A stretch of DNA of 39,795 nt from Planctomicrobium piriforme. GTDB taxonomy: Bacteria > Planctomycetota > Planctomycetia > Pirellulales > UBA1268. Below the pieces are notes generated by a model that saw only the letters and a program-made list of their open reading frames with translations, had not been told where the DNA came from and made no database searches. The translations under genes were made by a program, and so were the position numbers. Positions 1 through 6,574 of this stretch are shown here, piece after piece; the stretch's first letter is position 1; every line of letters starts with the position of its first letter. Location: positions 1 to 39,795 of the forward strand of contig CAMBUD010000014.1 in assembly GCA_945871035.1 (NCBI GenBank). Direction: 5' to 3'.

Positions 1-484
1 CTAGCGTTGGGCCGTCGGTGGTGCGGCTATACCAATGGATTCCCCCGCTGGGCGTTAGCTCTGAACAGCCCGCGTCGAACCGCTCCCATAGTTCGAGCAA
101 CCCCCGATGTTCAGCCGTGGCGCGTAACTGCTCAAGCAAATGCACCGCCCGCCCCTCTAGCTCAACCATTTCAAGGTTGCCCGAAACGGCGCCGCAAAAA
201 ATCCCGATCCCGGTGTTTGAGCGTAAAACGTTTTGCAACCAACTGAACGGCGGCAACGGGTGTTCCCCCGTCGAGAGTTTTTTCCAGCCGGCCCGCCCGT
301 CCTTGCCGGCGCCTAAAACCGATAGCGGCATTTTGCTGCCGTCGGTCTTTACCGGATGAACGGCGCAACCCGCTACTTTCCACTGCGCTGCCAGCCGGAG
401 GAGGTTTTCTCTAAAATCGGTCTTTGCCGCTGACGCGCGTGCCCCTTCCAGCGGTCGGTCGTTATGGTTGGGGGTTGGAAACAT
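1..484 (-). CDS. PrimPol-type bifunctional primase/polymerase, partial (C-terminus off the left edge)
   Basis: This is an open frame from the ATG at 482-484 with no stop before the window edge, 161 codons visible. It resembles the N-terminal primase-polymerase domain (archaeo-eukaryotic primase superfamily) of phage and plasmid replication proteins. Visible hallmarks are an early GCAVHPVK-like strand near residues 39-46, the GIGIFCGAVSGNLE block at residues 92-105, an acidic pair E108-x-E110 where the family places its metal-binding acids, and TPSGGIHWY at 144-152 with the conserved His150. A helicase or other domain probably follows to the left but cannot be seen. It lies 66 bases after the Top6A-like gene, in the same direction. 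It probably primes or initiates replication of the element. The ATG has only a weak ribosome-binding site; a TTG 18 bases upstream is an alternative start. Confidence 0.75.
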   Translation of the reverse strand, partial: MFPTPNHNDRPLEGARASAAKTDFRENLLRLAAQWKVAGCAVHPVKTDGSKMPLSVLGAGKDGRAGWKKLSTGEHPLPPFSWLQNVLRSNTGIGIFCGAVSGNLEMVELEGRAVHLLEQLRATAEHRGLLELWERFDAGCSELTPSGGIHWYSRTTDGPTL

Positions 485-550
485 TGCTGAGCATCCGTGC
501 AAAATATTTTTATGTCAACAACGCATTCCGCCCCGTAATGCGGCGTAGCG

Positions 551-1459
551 TCAACCGCCACTTGAGCCCGGTAGCTCCGCCAATAACTGCCGCCGCTGCT
601 CAACTTCTTCGCGCTTCAAGTCGGTAAGCATTTCCAGATCGATATGCGATTCCATAGCCTGACGCACAATACGCGCCAAAACATCCGGGGGAAGCGCTTC
701 GCATTGGCAGGTTTCCACTCCTTCAAAACTCCGATTGTCGGTAGGTTTTGGCGGGCTGGTTGGTAGCTGATACCGCAACACGTGTTTCGGTGTGACGGCT
801 AGCCGTTCAAACGTAACGCTAGGGGCTGGCAACTCGTGCCGCTCCGCTTCACCATCCGCAAACGCCGCTACGTCTTGCTCTAGGCTTGTGAAGATATGAA
901 CTCCGCTGGGGTCATGGTCGCCCAAATGCAGCACCAAAACGCTACCGCACTGCGCGAACTCCAGCCCCAAACTACGCTTCACGGTGACGCTATCAAAGCC
1001 GCCCGAACTTAAAACTGGCACGCTGTATTCCCGGGCGACGCGCTCTAGTTGTGGAACCATACCCTGCGCTTCACACCACAAAAACAGACGCGGCGACTGC
1101 CCTTGCTGGCGGTCAAGAGTGAAAGCTTTTGCTGTTGATCGAATAGCCGCCAGCAGATCGTCTTTACTGTCCCAACCAACCTTTGCTGATCTTGAAAAAC
1201 CATCGTCGCGAATAGCGTCCCATGAAACACGCTCCCCACGCCGGGCACGATTCAAAACAGTCAAAACACGGTCGTAGCTTTTTTCTGTTTTGTCTATGCC
1301 GTGCGCTGCAACAAGCCGGTAGAAAACTTGCCGCGCCGAAAGCGGCCAATGGTCGGCGTACTCTTCCAGAACCGAATCTATTGCTGCGAGTAAAACCACC
1401 GTGGCGGCATTCGGTCGCCACGGTGCATAGCCGCGGGGGCGTCCCGTTTTTGTTTTCAC
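551..1459 (-). CDS. Spo11/topoisomerase VI subunit A-like protein (Toprim), possible Mini-A homologue
   Basis: The predicted protein has 302 aa from a GTG at 1457-1459. The GTG overlaps the methyltransferase stop by four bases (GTGA) and has a GGGGAGGG site 6 bases upstream; a start further up would lie inside the methyltransferase gene without a matching site. An N-terminal winged-helix-like region carries SARQVFYRL (residues 41-49), with Tyr47 placed like the DNA-cleaving tyrosine of Top6A/Spo11. A Toprim-like fold follows: Glu130 in LFLWCEAQGM and the acidic pair Asp181/Asp183 in LGDHDPSGVHI, close to the DxDPxGxxI signature of Top6A. Type IIB topoisomerases need a GHKL ATPase B subunit; none is visible here. 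B-less relatives called Mini-A have been described on mobile elements. Its activity is unknown: it could be a nuclease, an initiator or a topoisomerase. Confidence 0.6.
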   Translation of the reverse strand: MKTKTGRPRGYAPWRPNAATVVLLAAIDSVLEEYADHWPLSARQVFYRLVAAHGIDKTEKSYDRVLTVLNRARRGERVSWDAIRDDGFSRSAKVGWDSKDDLLAAIRSTAKAFTLDRQQGQSPRLFLWCEAQGMVPQLERVAREYSVPVLSSGGFDSVTVKRSLGLEFAQCGSVLVLHLGDHDPSGVHIFTSLEQDVAAFADGEAERHELPAPSVTFERLAVTPKHVLRYQLPTSPPKPTDNRSFEGVETCQCEALPPDVLARIVRQAMESHIDLEMLTDLKREEVEQRRQLLAELPGSSGG

Positions 1460-2247
1460 TTCACGCCCTCCCCGGTTAGAGCCCGGCAAACGCGCATACC
1501 GCGCAAAACCCGGGCGTGTGCTGATTGGCAATTGGATTCCGAAACATCAATAGAAACACAAGAGCGTTCCAAACCGATTGCCACCGTTGCGGTCGTGCCG
1601 CTACCGCAAAACGGATCCAAAACGCGGTCGTGCGGATTCGTGTAGGCGAGGAGTAGCCGCTCCAGATAGTTTTCTGGTAATTGGTTGGGGTGCCCCGCGT
1701 TGCGCTCTGTATTGTTGCCTGTTACACGCCCCCAATACTTTCCGTCAGAGGGTACGCCCCAAACGGTTCCCGGCAGCCGCTTCCCACCTTTTGCGTAGTC
1801 GCCAATACGCTTATCCCCATACCCTACGCGGTCTGAAACTACTTCAACCGTTGCTGGGTTCCAAGTTGTTTTTGCTGTTTTCGCAAACAGTAGGCAATGG
1901 GTTCTAGCGTCAATCCAGTTTGAAGAATTGCACTGCCCGAAACGGTAGTGCCAATTCACCCAAGCAATGCGCCGCATTCCCAAACGGCGCGCGTGAATCA
2001 AATACGCTTCAGCTAAACAGTCGGGGCCGTGAAGAGCCAGAACGCCACTACACGCATTCCAACAAGCCTCGATCCATTCGCCCGTAAAGGATTCGTAGTC
2101 CTCGCGGTTGTCGTTGTAGCCCTTGTATGGGTGCCCGATATTGAATGGGGGATCGGCAAAAACAAAATCGAACGTGCCCAGCGTGGGGACAATTTCACGG
2201 CAATCACCTAAAAGGATTTTACTTACCGGGGTTGGGAATAGATTCAT
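1456..2247 (-). CDS. Beta-class DNA methyltransferase (probably adenine-N6), orphan
   Basis: The predicted protein has 263 aa. The catalytic motif IV (ADPPFNIG) comes near the N-terminus and the SAM-binding motif I (DPFCGSGTT) near the C-terminus, which is the beta-class order. DPPF fits an exocyclic-amine methyltransferase, more often N6-adenine, but N4-cytosine cannot be excluded. The ATG at 2245-2247 overlaps the upstream stop (ATGA) and follows GGAAGGGCGTGAA, so it is preferred over a start 27 bases upstream. The end overlaps the Top6A-like gene by four bases. No restriction endonuclease is visible among the neighbours, so it is probably an orphan enzyme that marks the element DNA against host restriction or affects its replication. 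Confidence 0.88.
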   Translation of the reverse strand: MNLFPTPVSKILLGDCREIVPTLGTFDFVFADPPFNIGHPYKGYNDNREDYESFTGEWIEACWNACSGVLALHGPDCLAEAYLIHARRLGMRRIAWVNWHYRFGQCNSSNWIDARTHCLLFAKTAKTTWNPATVEVVSDRVGYGDKRIGDYAKGGKRLPGTVWGVPSDGKYWGRVTGNNTERNAGHPNQLPENYLERLLLAYTNPHDRVLDPFCGSGTTATVAIGLERSCVSIDVSESNCQSAHARVLRGMRVCRALTGEGVK

Positions 2248-2537
2248 TTCACGCCCTTCCCAATAATGCCCCAAACACAGCCCCCTAGGTTGCCCTCGAC
2301 ATCGTCCCCGACGCTACCCCCAACGCCGCCTTTGATATCGCCCATGACATTGCCACCAACAAAGCCCAAGACATCGCCCAGGACACTGCCAGCAACATCG
2401 CCTCCAACATCACCGCAGACGCTACCCCTGACACCGTGCAGGACATCACCGTTAACATCTTGAACAGTCCATTTGCCTTCGTGCCTTCTGAACGACACAA
2501 AACGCAAAACCTCTTCCAACGTTATTTGCTCACTCAT
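2244..2537 (-). CDS. 97-aa protein with 17 tandem tetrapeptide (G-x-V-x) repeats
   Basis: The predicted protein has 97 aa from the ATG at 2535-2537, with GGAGGG six bases upstream. The first 29 residues look like a small ordinary domain (…FRRHEGKWTVQ…). From residue 30 to the stop the chain is 17 consecutive tetrads without a break: position 1 is Gly in 14 of 17, position 3 is always Val, Ile or Leu, and positions 2 and 4 vary (GDVL, GSVC, GDVA, GFVG and so on). Such regular short repeats suggest a beta-solenoid-like fold, but I do not recognise a characterised family. Function is unknown. It is the gene just before the methyltransferase and is translationally coupled to it (ATGA). It could be structural, DNA-mimicking or a scaffold; none of these is shown by the sequence. 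Confidence 0.75.
   Translation of the reverse strand: MSEQITLEEVLRFVSFRRHEGKWTVQDVNGDVLHGVRGSVCGDVGGDVAGSVLGDVLGFVGGNVMGDIKGGVGGSVGDDVEGNLGGCVWGIIGKGVK
2247..2450 (-). repeat. 12-bp periodic coding repeat (17 units)
   Basis: This is the DNA encoding the 17 tetrapeptides. The units are 12 bp long and degenerate, and on the plus strand they appear as recurring gacatcgcc/aacatcgcc-like blocks. The repeat is in phase up to the stop codon. The codons differ between units, so the protein pattern appears to be selected rather than produced by very recent slippage. Confidence 0.85.
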
Positions 2538-2538
2538 T

Positions 2539-2616
2539 TCACGCCCTCCAGTAGTCCACTCTGTTCCCCAGCAGCACATTGCCACCGGGCGCTGTCGTTT
2601 CAATTGATTCGCTCAT
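2539..2616 (-). CDS. 25-aa mini-ORF linking two overlapping genes
   Basis: The ATG at 2614-2616 overlaps the stop of the HTH gene (ATGA). The frame runs 25 codons (starting MSESIETTAPGG, ending DYWRA) to a TGA two bases from the ATG of the repeat protein. It therefore fills exactly the gap between two genes in an operon whose other junctions also overlap by one or four bases. It may be a real micropeptide or simply a coupling frame that carries ribosomes to the next start. No similarity is recognised. Confidence 0.4.
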   Translation of the reverse strand: MSESIETTAPGGNVLLGNRVDYWRA

Positions 2617-2849
2617 GCGTCACCACCAACTACATGGCTCGCCGTGAGAACCCACGCCTCAAGATCGCTGCGTCGATAACACGTACGGCTCTGCTGACTC
2701 GTGCCGAACTTCAAGAATCGCGGCCCCGTGCCCAGCGTCACCCACTGACGCAGAGTTTTTTCTGATCGCCCCAGCAGCTTGGCCGCAGCAGTGCGGCTCA
2801 AGAGCGAATCCACCTCAAGATCGACCACCGCTGACAAATTCCGTTTCAT
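2613..2849 (-). CDS. Excisionase/MerR-type helix-turn-helix protein
   Basis: The predicted protein has 78 aa. The pattern …LLSRTAAAKLLGRSEKTLRQWV… (about residues 16-37) followed by YRRSDLEAWV is the winged helix-turn-helix seen in excisionases, AlpA-type regulators and other MerR-like small proteins. The ATG at 2847-2849 has GGAGG eight bases upstream and overlaps the stop of the preceding 76-aa ORF by one base (TAATG). Lying two genes downstream of the integrase, it is a candidate directionality factor or regulator of the operon. Confidence 0.72.
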   Translation of the reverse strand: MKRNLSAVVDLEVDSLLSRTAAAKLLGRSEKTLRQWVTLGTGPRFLKFGTSQQSRTCYRRSDLEAWVLTASHVVGGDA

Positions 2850-3079
2850 TAAAAAATCCTCCGTTGTGAACAGTTGTGCGCTATCGCTTCGGAATGTATT
2901 GGGCGCAAACGCTGTGTCAACTTGCGTACGCGTTCGTATCGCCAGATACCTACTGCCGTAGTAGGAATCCGCGTTTCGCCCGTGATATGCGTTAGTGACG
3001 CTGCGGGTGCGAATTGATCCAAAACGCTTCGGAGTGGCAGTTCCTCAATGGCCTTTCGGCCATGTTTGAGCGCCGGCAC
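2849..3079 (-). CDS. Hypothetical 76-aa protein between integrase and HTH gene
   Basis: A GTG start at 3077-3079 lies 18 bases after the integrase stop, and the TAA shares one base with the ATG of the HTH gene. The protein is basic, with a central stretch resembling a small DNA-binding segment (…ITGETRIPTTAVGIWRYERV…). No family is recognised. Its position inside a coupled operon argues for translation; the GTG start and lack of a clear ribosome-binding site argue against certainty. Confidence 0.42.
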   Translation of the reverse strand: MPALKHGRKAIEELPLRSVLDQFAPAASLTHITGETRIPTTAVGIWRYERVRKLTQRLRPIHSEAIAHNCSQRRIF

Positions 3080-3097
3080 CTAGGGTGCGAGTGTTGC

Positions 3098-4477
3098 TCA
3101 CCGACTGCGGCGAGGCTTTGACATCGCAGAAAACGCATCGTTCAGCGCTTCGTCAGATACCATGGCGTAGACTCGAGCCACCATCGACACGGAACTCGGC
3201 TGATCGCCCAATGCCTTGCACACAACGCTCAACGGCACGCCCGCAGCAGTCATGCGGGCACCAGCAGTGCGCCGCAGATCGTGTGGCCGTGGCCTGCGGT
3301 CGGCATCTTCATGCCAGAGCCCAGCGCGGCGGATTATTCGCAGCCACGGCTTGCTCCACGCAGGAAGCGGCAACCCATTCACACTCGGAAAAACCCAGCG
3401 GCTCGAATCGTTGACGATCTTGCGGCGGGCGCGAAGTATCGCCACAGCCTGCGGAACCAGCGGCACAACGTGTCCGCCACGACGGCCTTTCATATCAACA
3501 GCAGGAATCCGCCAGCACGGCGCGCCGGTCAATTGAACGTCCTCCCACCTCATTCGAGCACACGCACCCATACGCTGCGCAGTCACCAAACTGATTCCAA
3601 ACAGATGCGCGTACAACGGATCGTCTGCGGCCAATGCGGCATCCAGTCTAGCGGCCTCAGAATCGCTCAGGAACCGGGTGCGGGGCAATTCGGTAGTGCG
3701 AGTCAACCGGGCAATGCCAGAGCCTACGGCGGGGTTTGGTTGCGTCCACGTGCCCGCGTCAATGGCGTAGGCGAAGACGTTACGCACTAACTGTAGAAAA
3801 CGGTTCGCCTGCACGGGTGCCCTTGCTTGAATCGCCGTGTAGCTGGCGGGCATCGCGGCGGCGAACTTCTTCAGAGTCATCACGCAGAGCGGCGATTCTG
3901 ATCGCTGGCACGTGGCGCGAAACAGTTCGCGGTAGTTCTGCATCGTGCGGTCGGTCGGTTTGCGTGATCGCCCGCCGGGCAGCCAGTGCCCTGCTTGGTG
4001 TGCGTTAAGACACGCAGCGGCCACATCTCCAAACACCGGGCTTGTGTCCCTTGCGAGCGCAGCAGCGGCAGCAGCAGAAGCAGCCTTCACAGCACGCGGG
4101 GCCACAACGCCCGCCACGCTCTTGTCGAACCGCAACCTTCCAACAGTCGCACGGGCCTCAACCAACCGCACCGCGTCAACGGTGCCAAGCGCCTTGCGGA
4201 TCGTGCGGCCACCCTGCCACGCAACGAAGTAGAATTGCCCGCCCGCCTGACCAACCGTGAGCACAAGCCCACGGCAATCCTCATCCCGCCAACTGCGGCG
4301 GCCCGCGTTATCCGTTTCGATAACCCCTTCGGCCACGAGCCTGCACGCCTGTTCAACGCGAGACTCCGTAAAAGCCATGCAGGGAACATCGAACAACGCG
4401 GCATTATTTCCATTCAAAGAGCGTTTTTTGCGGCCCTCTGACGCGGAGTCAGATTGCCGGACTTGCTTTTGACGCAT
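3098..4477 (-). CDS. Tyrosine recombinase / integrase of the element
   Basis: The predicted protein has 459 aa from the ATG at 4475-4477, which has GGAGGA about ten bases upstream; an in-frame extension to 4549 lacks such a site. The layout is that of P4/lambda-type integrases: N-terminal arm-binding region, core-binding region around residues 160-270, and a C-terminal catalytic domain. Visible catalytic residues are Arg302 (AQRMGACARMRWEDV), Lys330 (VDMKGRRGGH), His399 and Arg402 (RPHDLRRT) and the nucleophile Tyr437 (ARVYAMVS). The second His/Trp position, usually in an LGH motif, is Asp425 (ALGDQPS), which is unusual. It lies about 170 bases from the tRNA-Lys 3' end and reads away from it, and it would catalyse integration and excision there. 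Confidence 0.92.
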   Translation of the reverse strand: MRQKQVRQSDSASEGRKKRSLNGNNAALFDVPCMAFTESRVEQACRLVAEGVIETDNAGRRSWRDEDCRGLVLTVGQAGGQFYFVAWQGGRTIRKALGTVDAVRLVEARATVGRLRFDKSVAGVVAPRAVKAASAAAAAALARDTSPVFGDVAAACLNAHQAGHWLPGGRSRKPTDRTMQNYRELFRATCQRSESPLCVMTLKKFAAAMPASYTAIQARAPVQANRFLQLVRNVFAYAIDAGTWTQPNPAVGSGIARLTRTTELPRTRFLSDSEAARLDAALAADDPLYAHLFGISLVTAQRMGACARMRWEDVQLTGAPCWRIPAVDMKGRRGGHVVPLVPQAVAILRARRKIVNDSSRWVFPSVNGLPLPAWSKPWLRIIRRAGLWHEDADRRPRPHDLRRTAGARMTAAGVPLSVVCKALGDQPSSVSMVARVYAMVSDEALNDAFSAMSKPRRSR

Positions 4478-4590
4478 CGGAAATGTCCTCCACGGGGGAA
4501 CCCATTGCGCATGGATTGCGCATGGAATGGTCGGGACATCGTAAAACAAGACGGGATATTTGGCAATAATGCCGCCAGAGTGGCGCAGCG

Positions 4591-4618
4591 AAAAAGGGCC
4601 GTTTTACCGACCCTTTTT
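4591..4618 (-). terminator. Intrinsic terminator after tRNA-Lys (bidirectional shape)
   Basis: AAAAAGGG and CCCTTTTT form an 8-bp stem around a 12-base loop, 27 bases beyond the tRNA 3' end, with A and T runs on both sides. It would end tRNA-Lys transcription. It lies on the element side of the presumed attachment site, so it may have arrived with the element. Confidence 0.7.
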
Positions 4619-4644
4619 GTTCGTTTTTCCGCAGAAAAACTCAG

Positions 4645-4718
4645 TGCCTCGTCTCGGACTCGAACCGAGAACCCTCTGATTAAGAGTCAGATGCTCTGAC
4701 CAATTGAGCTAACGAGGC
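4645..4718 (-). tRNA. tRNA-Lys (anticodon CTT); attachment site of the element
   Basis: A full cloverleaf is visible on the minus strand: acceptor GCCTCGT/ACGAGGC, D stem GCTC/GAGC, anticodon stem TCTGA/TCAGA with loop CTCTTAA (anticodon CTT, lysine), T stem CTCGG/CCGAG with loop TTCGAGT. The discriminator A is at 4645 and CCA is not encoded. The 3' end faces the integrase, so the 3' half of this gene is the likely attL core. The tRNA is intact, as expected when the element restores the 3' end. Confidence 0.96.
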
Positions 4719-4908
4719 TATAGCATCGTTCTACTCGATTTCTCCTTTCCTGAAAACTCCGCTCAAAACCAACCGCGTCAGATGTGGTGGATGCTGCGCT
4801 TCTGACGCGGAACAGACAAAAACATTGAGGGTTTTCCTGCCAACGGCTACAGTTGGCCGCTCTGATGTTGCGCGACTGAATGACACTCGACAAAAAAGAG
4901 GTTTGCAG

Positions 4909-5733
4909 ATGGGAAGATTTGATGGAATGAAGGGAATTGTCTTGGGCGTCGCCAACGATCACTCGATCGCCTGGGCCATCGCAAAAGAGATTCTTGCCGA
5001 GGGTGGAGCGATCGGGTTTTCCCATTTGCCTGATCGTCCCGATGATGAGCGACAGCGCAACCGCCGGCGCGTCTCGCAACTGACCGACCCCGAGCCCAAC
5101 GCAAAGTTTCTTGTGCCCATGGACGTTTCCAGCGACGAACAAATCGCTGCAGTCATTGAGCGGGCACGGGAAGAATTTGGCACGATCGATTTCATCGTTC
5201 ATTCCATCGCCTATGCCCCCCTTGAAGATCTCAAAGGGGAAACCACAAATTGCAGTCGCGAGGGCTTTCGCATCGCGATGGAGACCAGTGCCTACAGCCT
5301 GCTGGCTGTTGGCAGATATGCACGAAAGATCCTGGCACCGAATGCCTCGGTTTTGACGCTCACCTACTTCGGTGGTGAAAAAGTTGTTCCCGGCTACAAC
5401 ATCATGGGTGTCTGCAAGGCAACGCTCGACGCCTGCGTGAAATATATGGCCTACGATTTTGGACCGTCCGGCGTGCGCGTGAATGCCATCAGCGCAGGCC
5501 CGCTGCGCACGCTTGCCGGTCGCGGTGCCGGTGTTGATGAAATGCTCGGCCTCTACGAACGCATGGCTCCGCTCGCCCGCAACATCTCACAGGAGGAAGT
5601 CGGAAAGGCCGGCGCCTGGCTTTTGTCGCGCGAATCGCTGGGCATCACCGGTGAAATTCTGCACGTTGATGCTGGCTACAACATCATGGGCTCTCCAGGG
5701 CGGCTGCTAGAGTTGGTACAAAAACCGGACTAA
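4909..5733 (+). CDS. fabI: Enoyl-[acyl-carrier-protein] reductase (NADH), FabI
   Basis: The predicted protein has 274 aa from the ATG at 4909, preceded by AAGAGG; an in-frame extension to 4825 has no such support. FabI reduces trans-2-enoyl-ACP in the last step of each fatty-acid elongation cycle. It is an SDR-fold protein with the FabI-type nucleotide motif GVANDHSIAWAIA (13-25), Tyr153, and the Tyr163-x6-Lys170 catalytic pair characteristic of FabI. The C-terminal ITGEILHVDAGYNIMG is also typical. There is a small extra basic loop around residues 47-60. It stands alone on the plus strand and converges with yidD. Confidence 0.96.
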   Translation: MGRFDGMKGIVLGVANDHSIAWAIAKEILAEGGAIGFSHLPDRPDDERQRNRRRVSQLTDPEPNAKFLVPMDVSSDEQIAAVIERAREEFGTIDFIVHSIAYAPLEDLKGETTNCSREGFRIAMETSAYSLLAVGRYARKILAPNASVLTLTYFGGEKVVPGYNIMGVCKATLDACVKYMAYDFGPSGVRVNAISAGPLRTLAGRGAGVDEMLGLYERMAPLARNISQEEVGKAGAWLLSRESLGITGEILHVDAGYNIMGSPGRLLELVQKPD

Positions 5734-5837
5734 GGCGTCTGTTTTTTTAATCCCATGCACGCTGCGCGGCTTTCCATCACCGGGGCTGTGGTCGTTTGGA
5801 CGGGCCGGCGTGCTCGCGGTGCTGGCAAGCCATCAGG

Positions 5838-6116
5838 CTACGGTGGGTCGTAGCCGCCACGTTGCCAGGGATGGCAGCGGCAAATACGCTTGAGCCCACG
5901 CAGGCTGCCATGCCAAGCACCGTACTTGATAACCGCCTCGCGAAAAAAAACACTGCACGTCGGCTGAAAGCGGCAGTGCCGACCCAGTAACGGGCTGAGC
6001 GTGTACCGATACACTCGCACAAGCAACAGCAGCACTGTCGATGCAGCGCGATCGCAGACAGACCCCAGCGACCGCCCTTTCGACCGCCCTGTGTTGGTCA
6101 GTCGATCCATATTCAC
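5838..6116 (-). CDS. yidD: Membrane protein insertion efficiency factor YidD
   Basis: The predicted protein has 92 aa. It has an N-terminal amphipathic/hydrophobic stretch, then the family core: LLGRHCRFQPTCS, FREAVIKYG, and a C-terminal RCHPWQRGGYDPP. YidD sits at the inner face of the membrane and helps YidC-dependent insertion. The GTG start at 6114-6116 overlaps the rnpA stop by four bases; an ATG two codons later is an alternative. It is the last gene of the J-domain protein - rnpA - yidD operon. Neither yidC nor rpmH, its usual companions, follows. Confidence 0.93.
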   Translation of the reverse strand: MNMDRLTNTGRSKGRSLGSVCDRAASTVLLLLVRVYRYTLSPLLGRHCRFQPTCSVFFREAVIKYGAWHGSLRGLKRICRCHPWQRGGYDPP

Positions 6117-6574
6117 CGCCTGCGCTTAGGCCGCAGAGTTGGCGGCGACGCTGCCACTGCTGCGCTCGCTGCGGCCGTGGCATAACTGGGTCTGTCCACC
6201 ACGCGGTTGGCTAGTGCGACGATCATTTCCTCTACCGCTCTGGCCCCCGCAGCGCCGGCAGGCACGTTGGCCGACCGCACGACGATGATCAGATCATTCC
6301 CCGGAGGGAATCGACTGTGAACGCTCCGAAAAGCCTCGCGGAGCCGTCGCTTCCAGCGGTTGCGCACCACTGCATTGCCAATGCGTCTGGATACCGAAAT
6401 GCCAAGCCGCACGGAAGATGTATCCGTGTGGACGCTGGCGTTCAAAGACGGGCACGCATAGAGCACAAGCAGACCGTTTGCTGCACTGCGACGAAACTCA
6501 AACACACGCGCAAAATCGGCTGGACAGCCGAGCCGAGCGCAACGCGGAAAACGCTGATTCAATTCTCTTACCAT
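6113..6574 (-). CDS. rnpA: Ribonuclease P protein component
   Basis: The predicted protein has 153 aa, longer than the usual ~120. It is the basic protein subunit of RNase P, which matures tRNA 5' ends. The signature RNRWKRRLREAFR is at residues 71-83, preceded by the strand RLGISVSRRIGNAVV. The C-terminus is an Ala/Pro-rich tail ending in a basic cluster, probably disordered. The ATG overlaps the end of the upstream J-domain gene by seven bases, and the stop overlaps yidD. The RNA partner rnpB is about 9 kb away at 15315-15752. The usual dnaA-rpmH-rnpA order is not present. Confidence 0.93.
   Translation of the reverse strand: MVRELNQRFPRCARLGCPADFARVFEFRRSAANGLLVLYACPSLNASVHTDTSSVRLGISVSRRIGNAVVRNRWKRRLREAFRSVHSRFPPGNDLIIVVRSANVPAGAAGARAVEEMIVALANRVVDRPSYATAAASAAVAASPPTLRPKRRR

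Larger units (their letters stand above)
1..4645. mobile_element. Integrative element, one end, inserted at tRNA-Lys
   Basis: All genes here are on the minus strand, tightly coupled, and of phage or integrative-element type: tyrosine integrase next to the tRNA 3' end, excisionase-like HTH, DNA methyltransferase, Top6A-like protein and PrimPol primase. Integrase-proximal insertion at the 3' end of a tRNA gene is the classical layout for tyrosine-recombinase elements. The chromosomal side begins at the tRNA with fabI beyond it. The other end lies to the left of the window, so size, attR and any structural or transfer genes are unknown. No capsid, portal or conjugation gene is visible, so prophage, satellite or ICE/IME cannot be told apart. 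Confidence 0.8.

Noticed and set aside
1456..2247. Restriction-modification system
   Set aside because: No endonuclease gene is visible among the neighbours; the Top6A-like protein is not a known restriction enzyme type.
2266..2463. Plus-strand frame rich in Pro-Thr-Ser opposite the tetrapeptide-repeat gene
   Set aside because: It is a low-complexity mirror image of the 12-bp coding repeat; the minus-strand frame has the ribosome-binding site and operon context.
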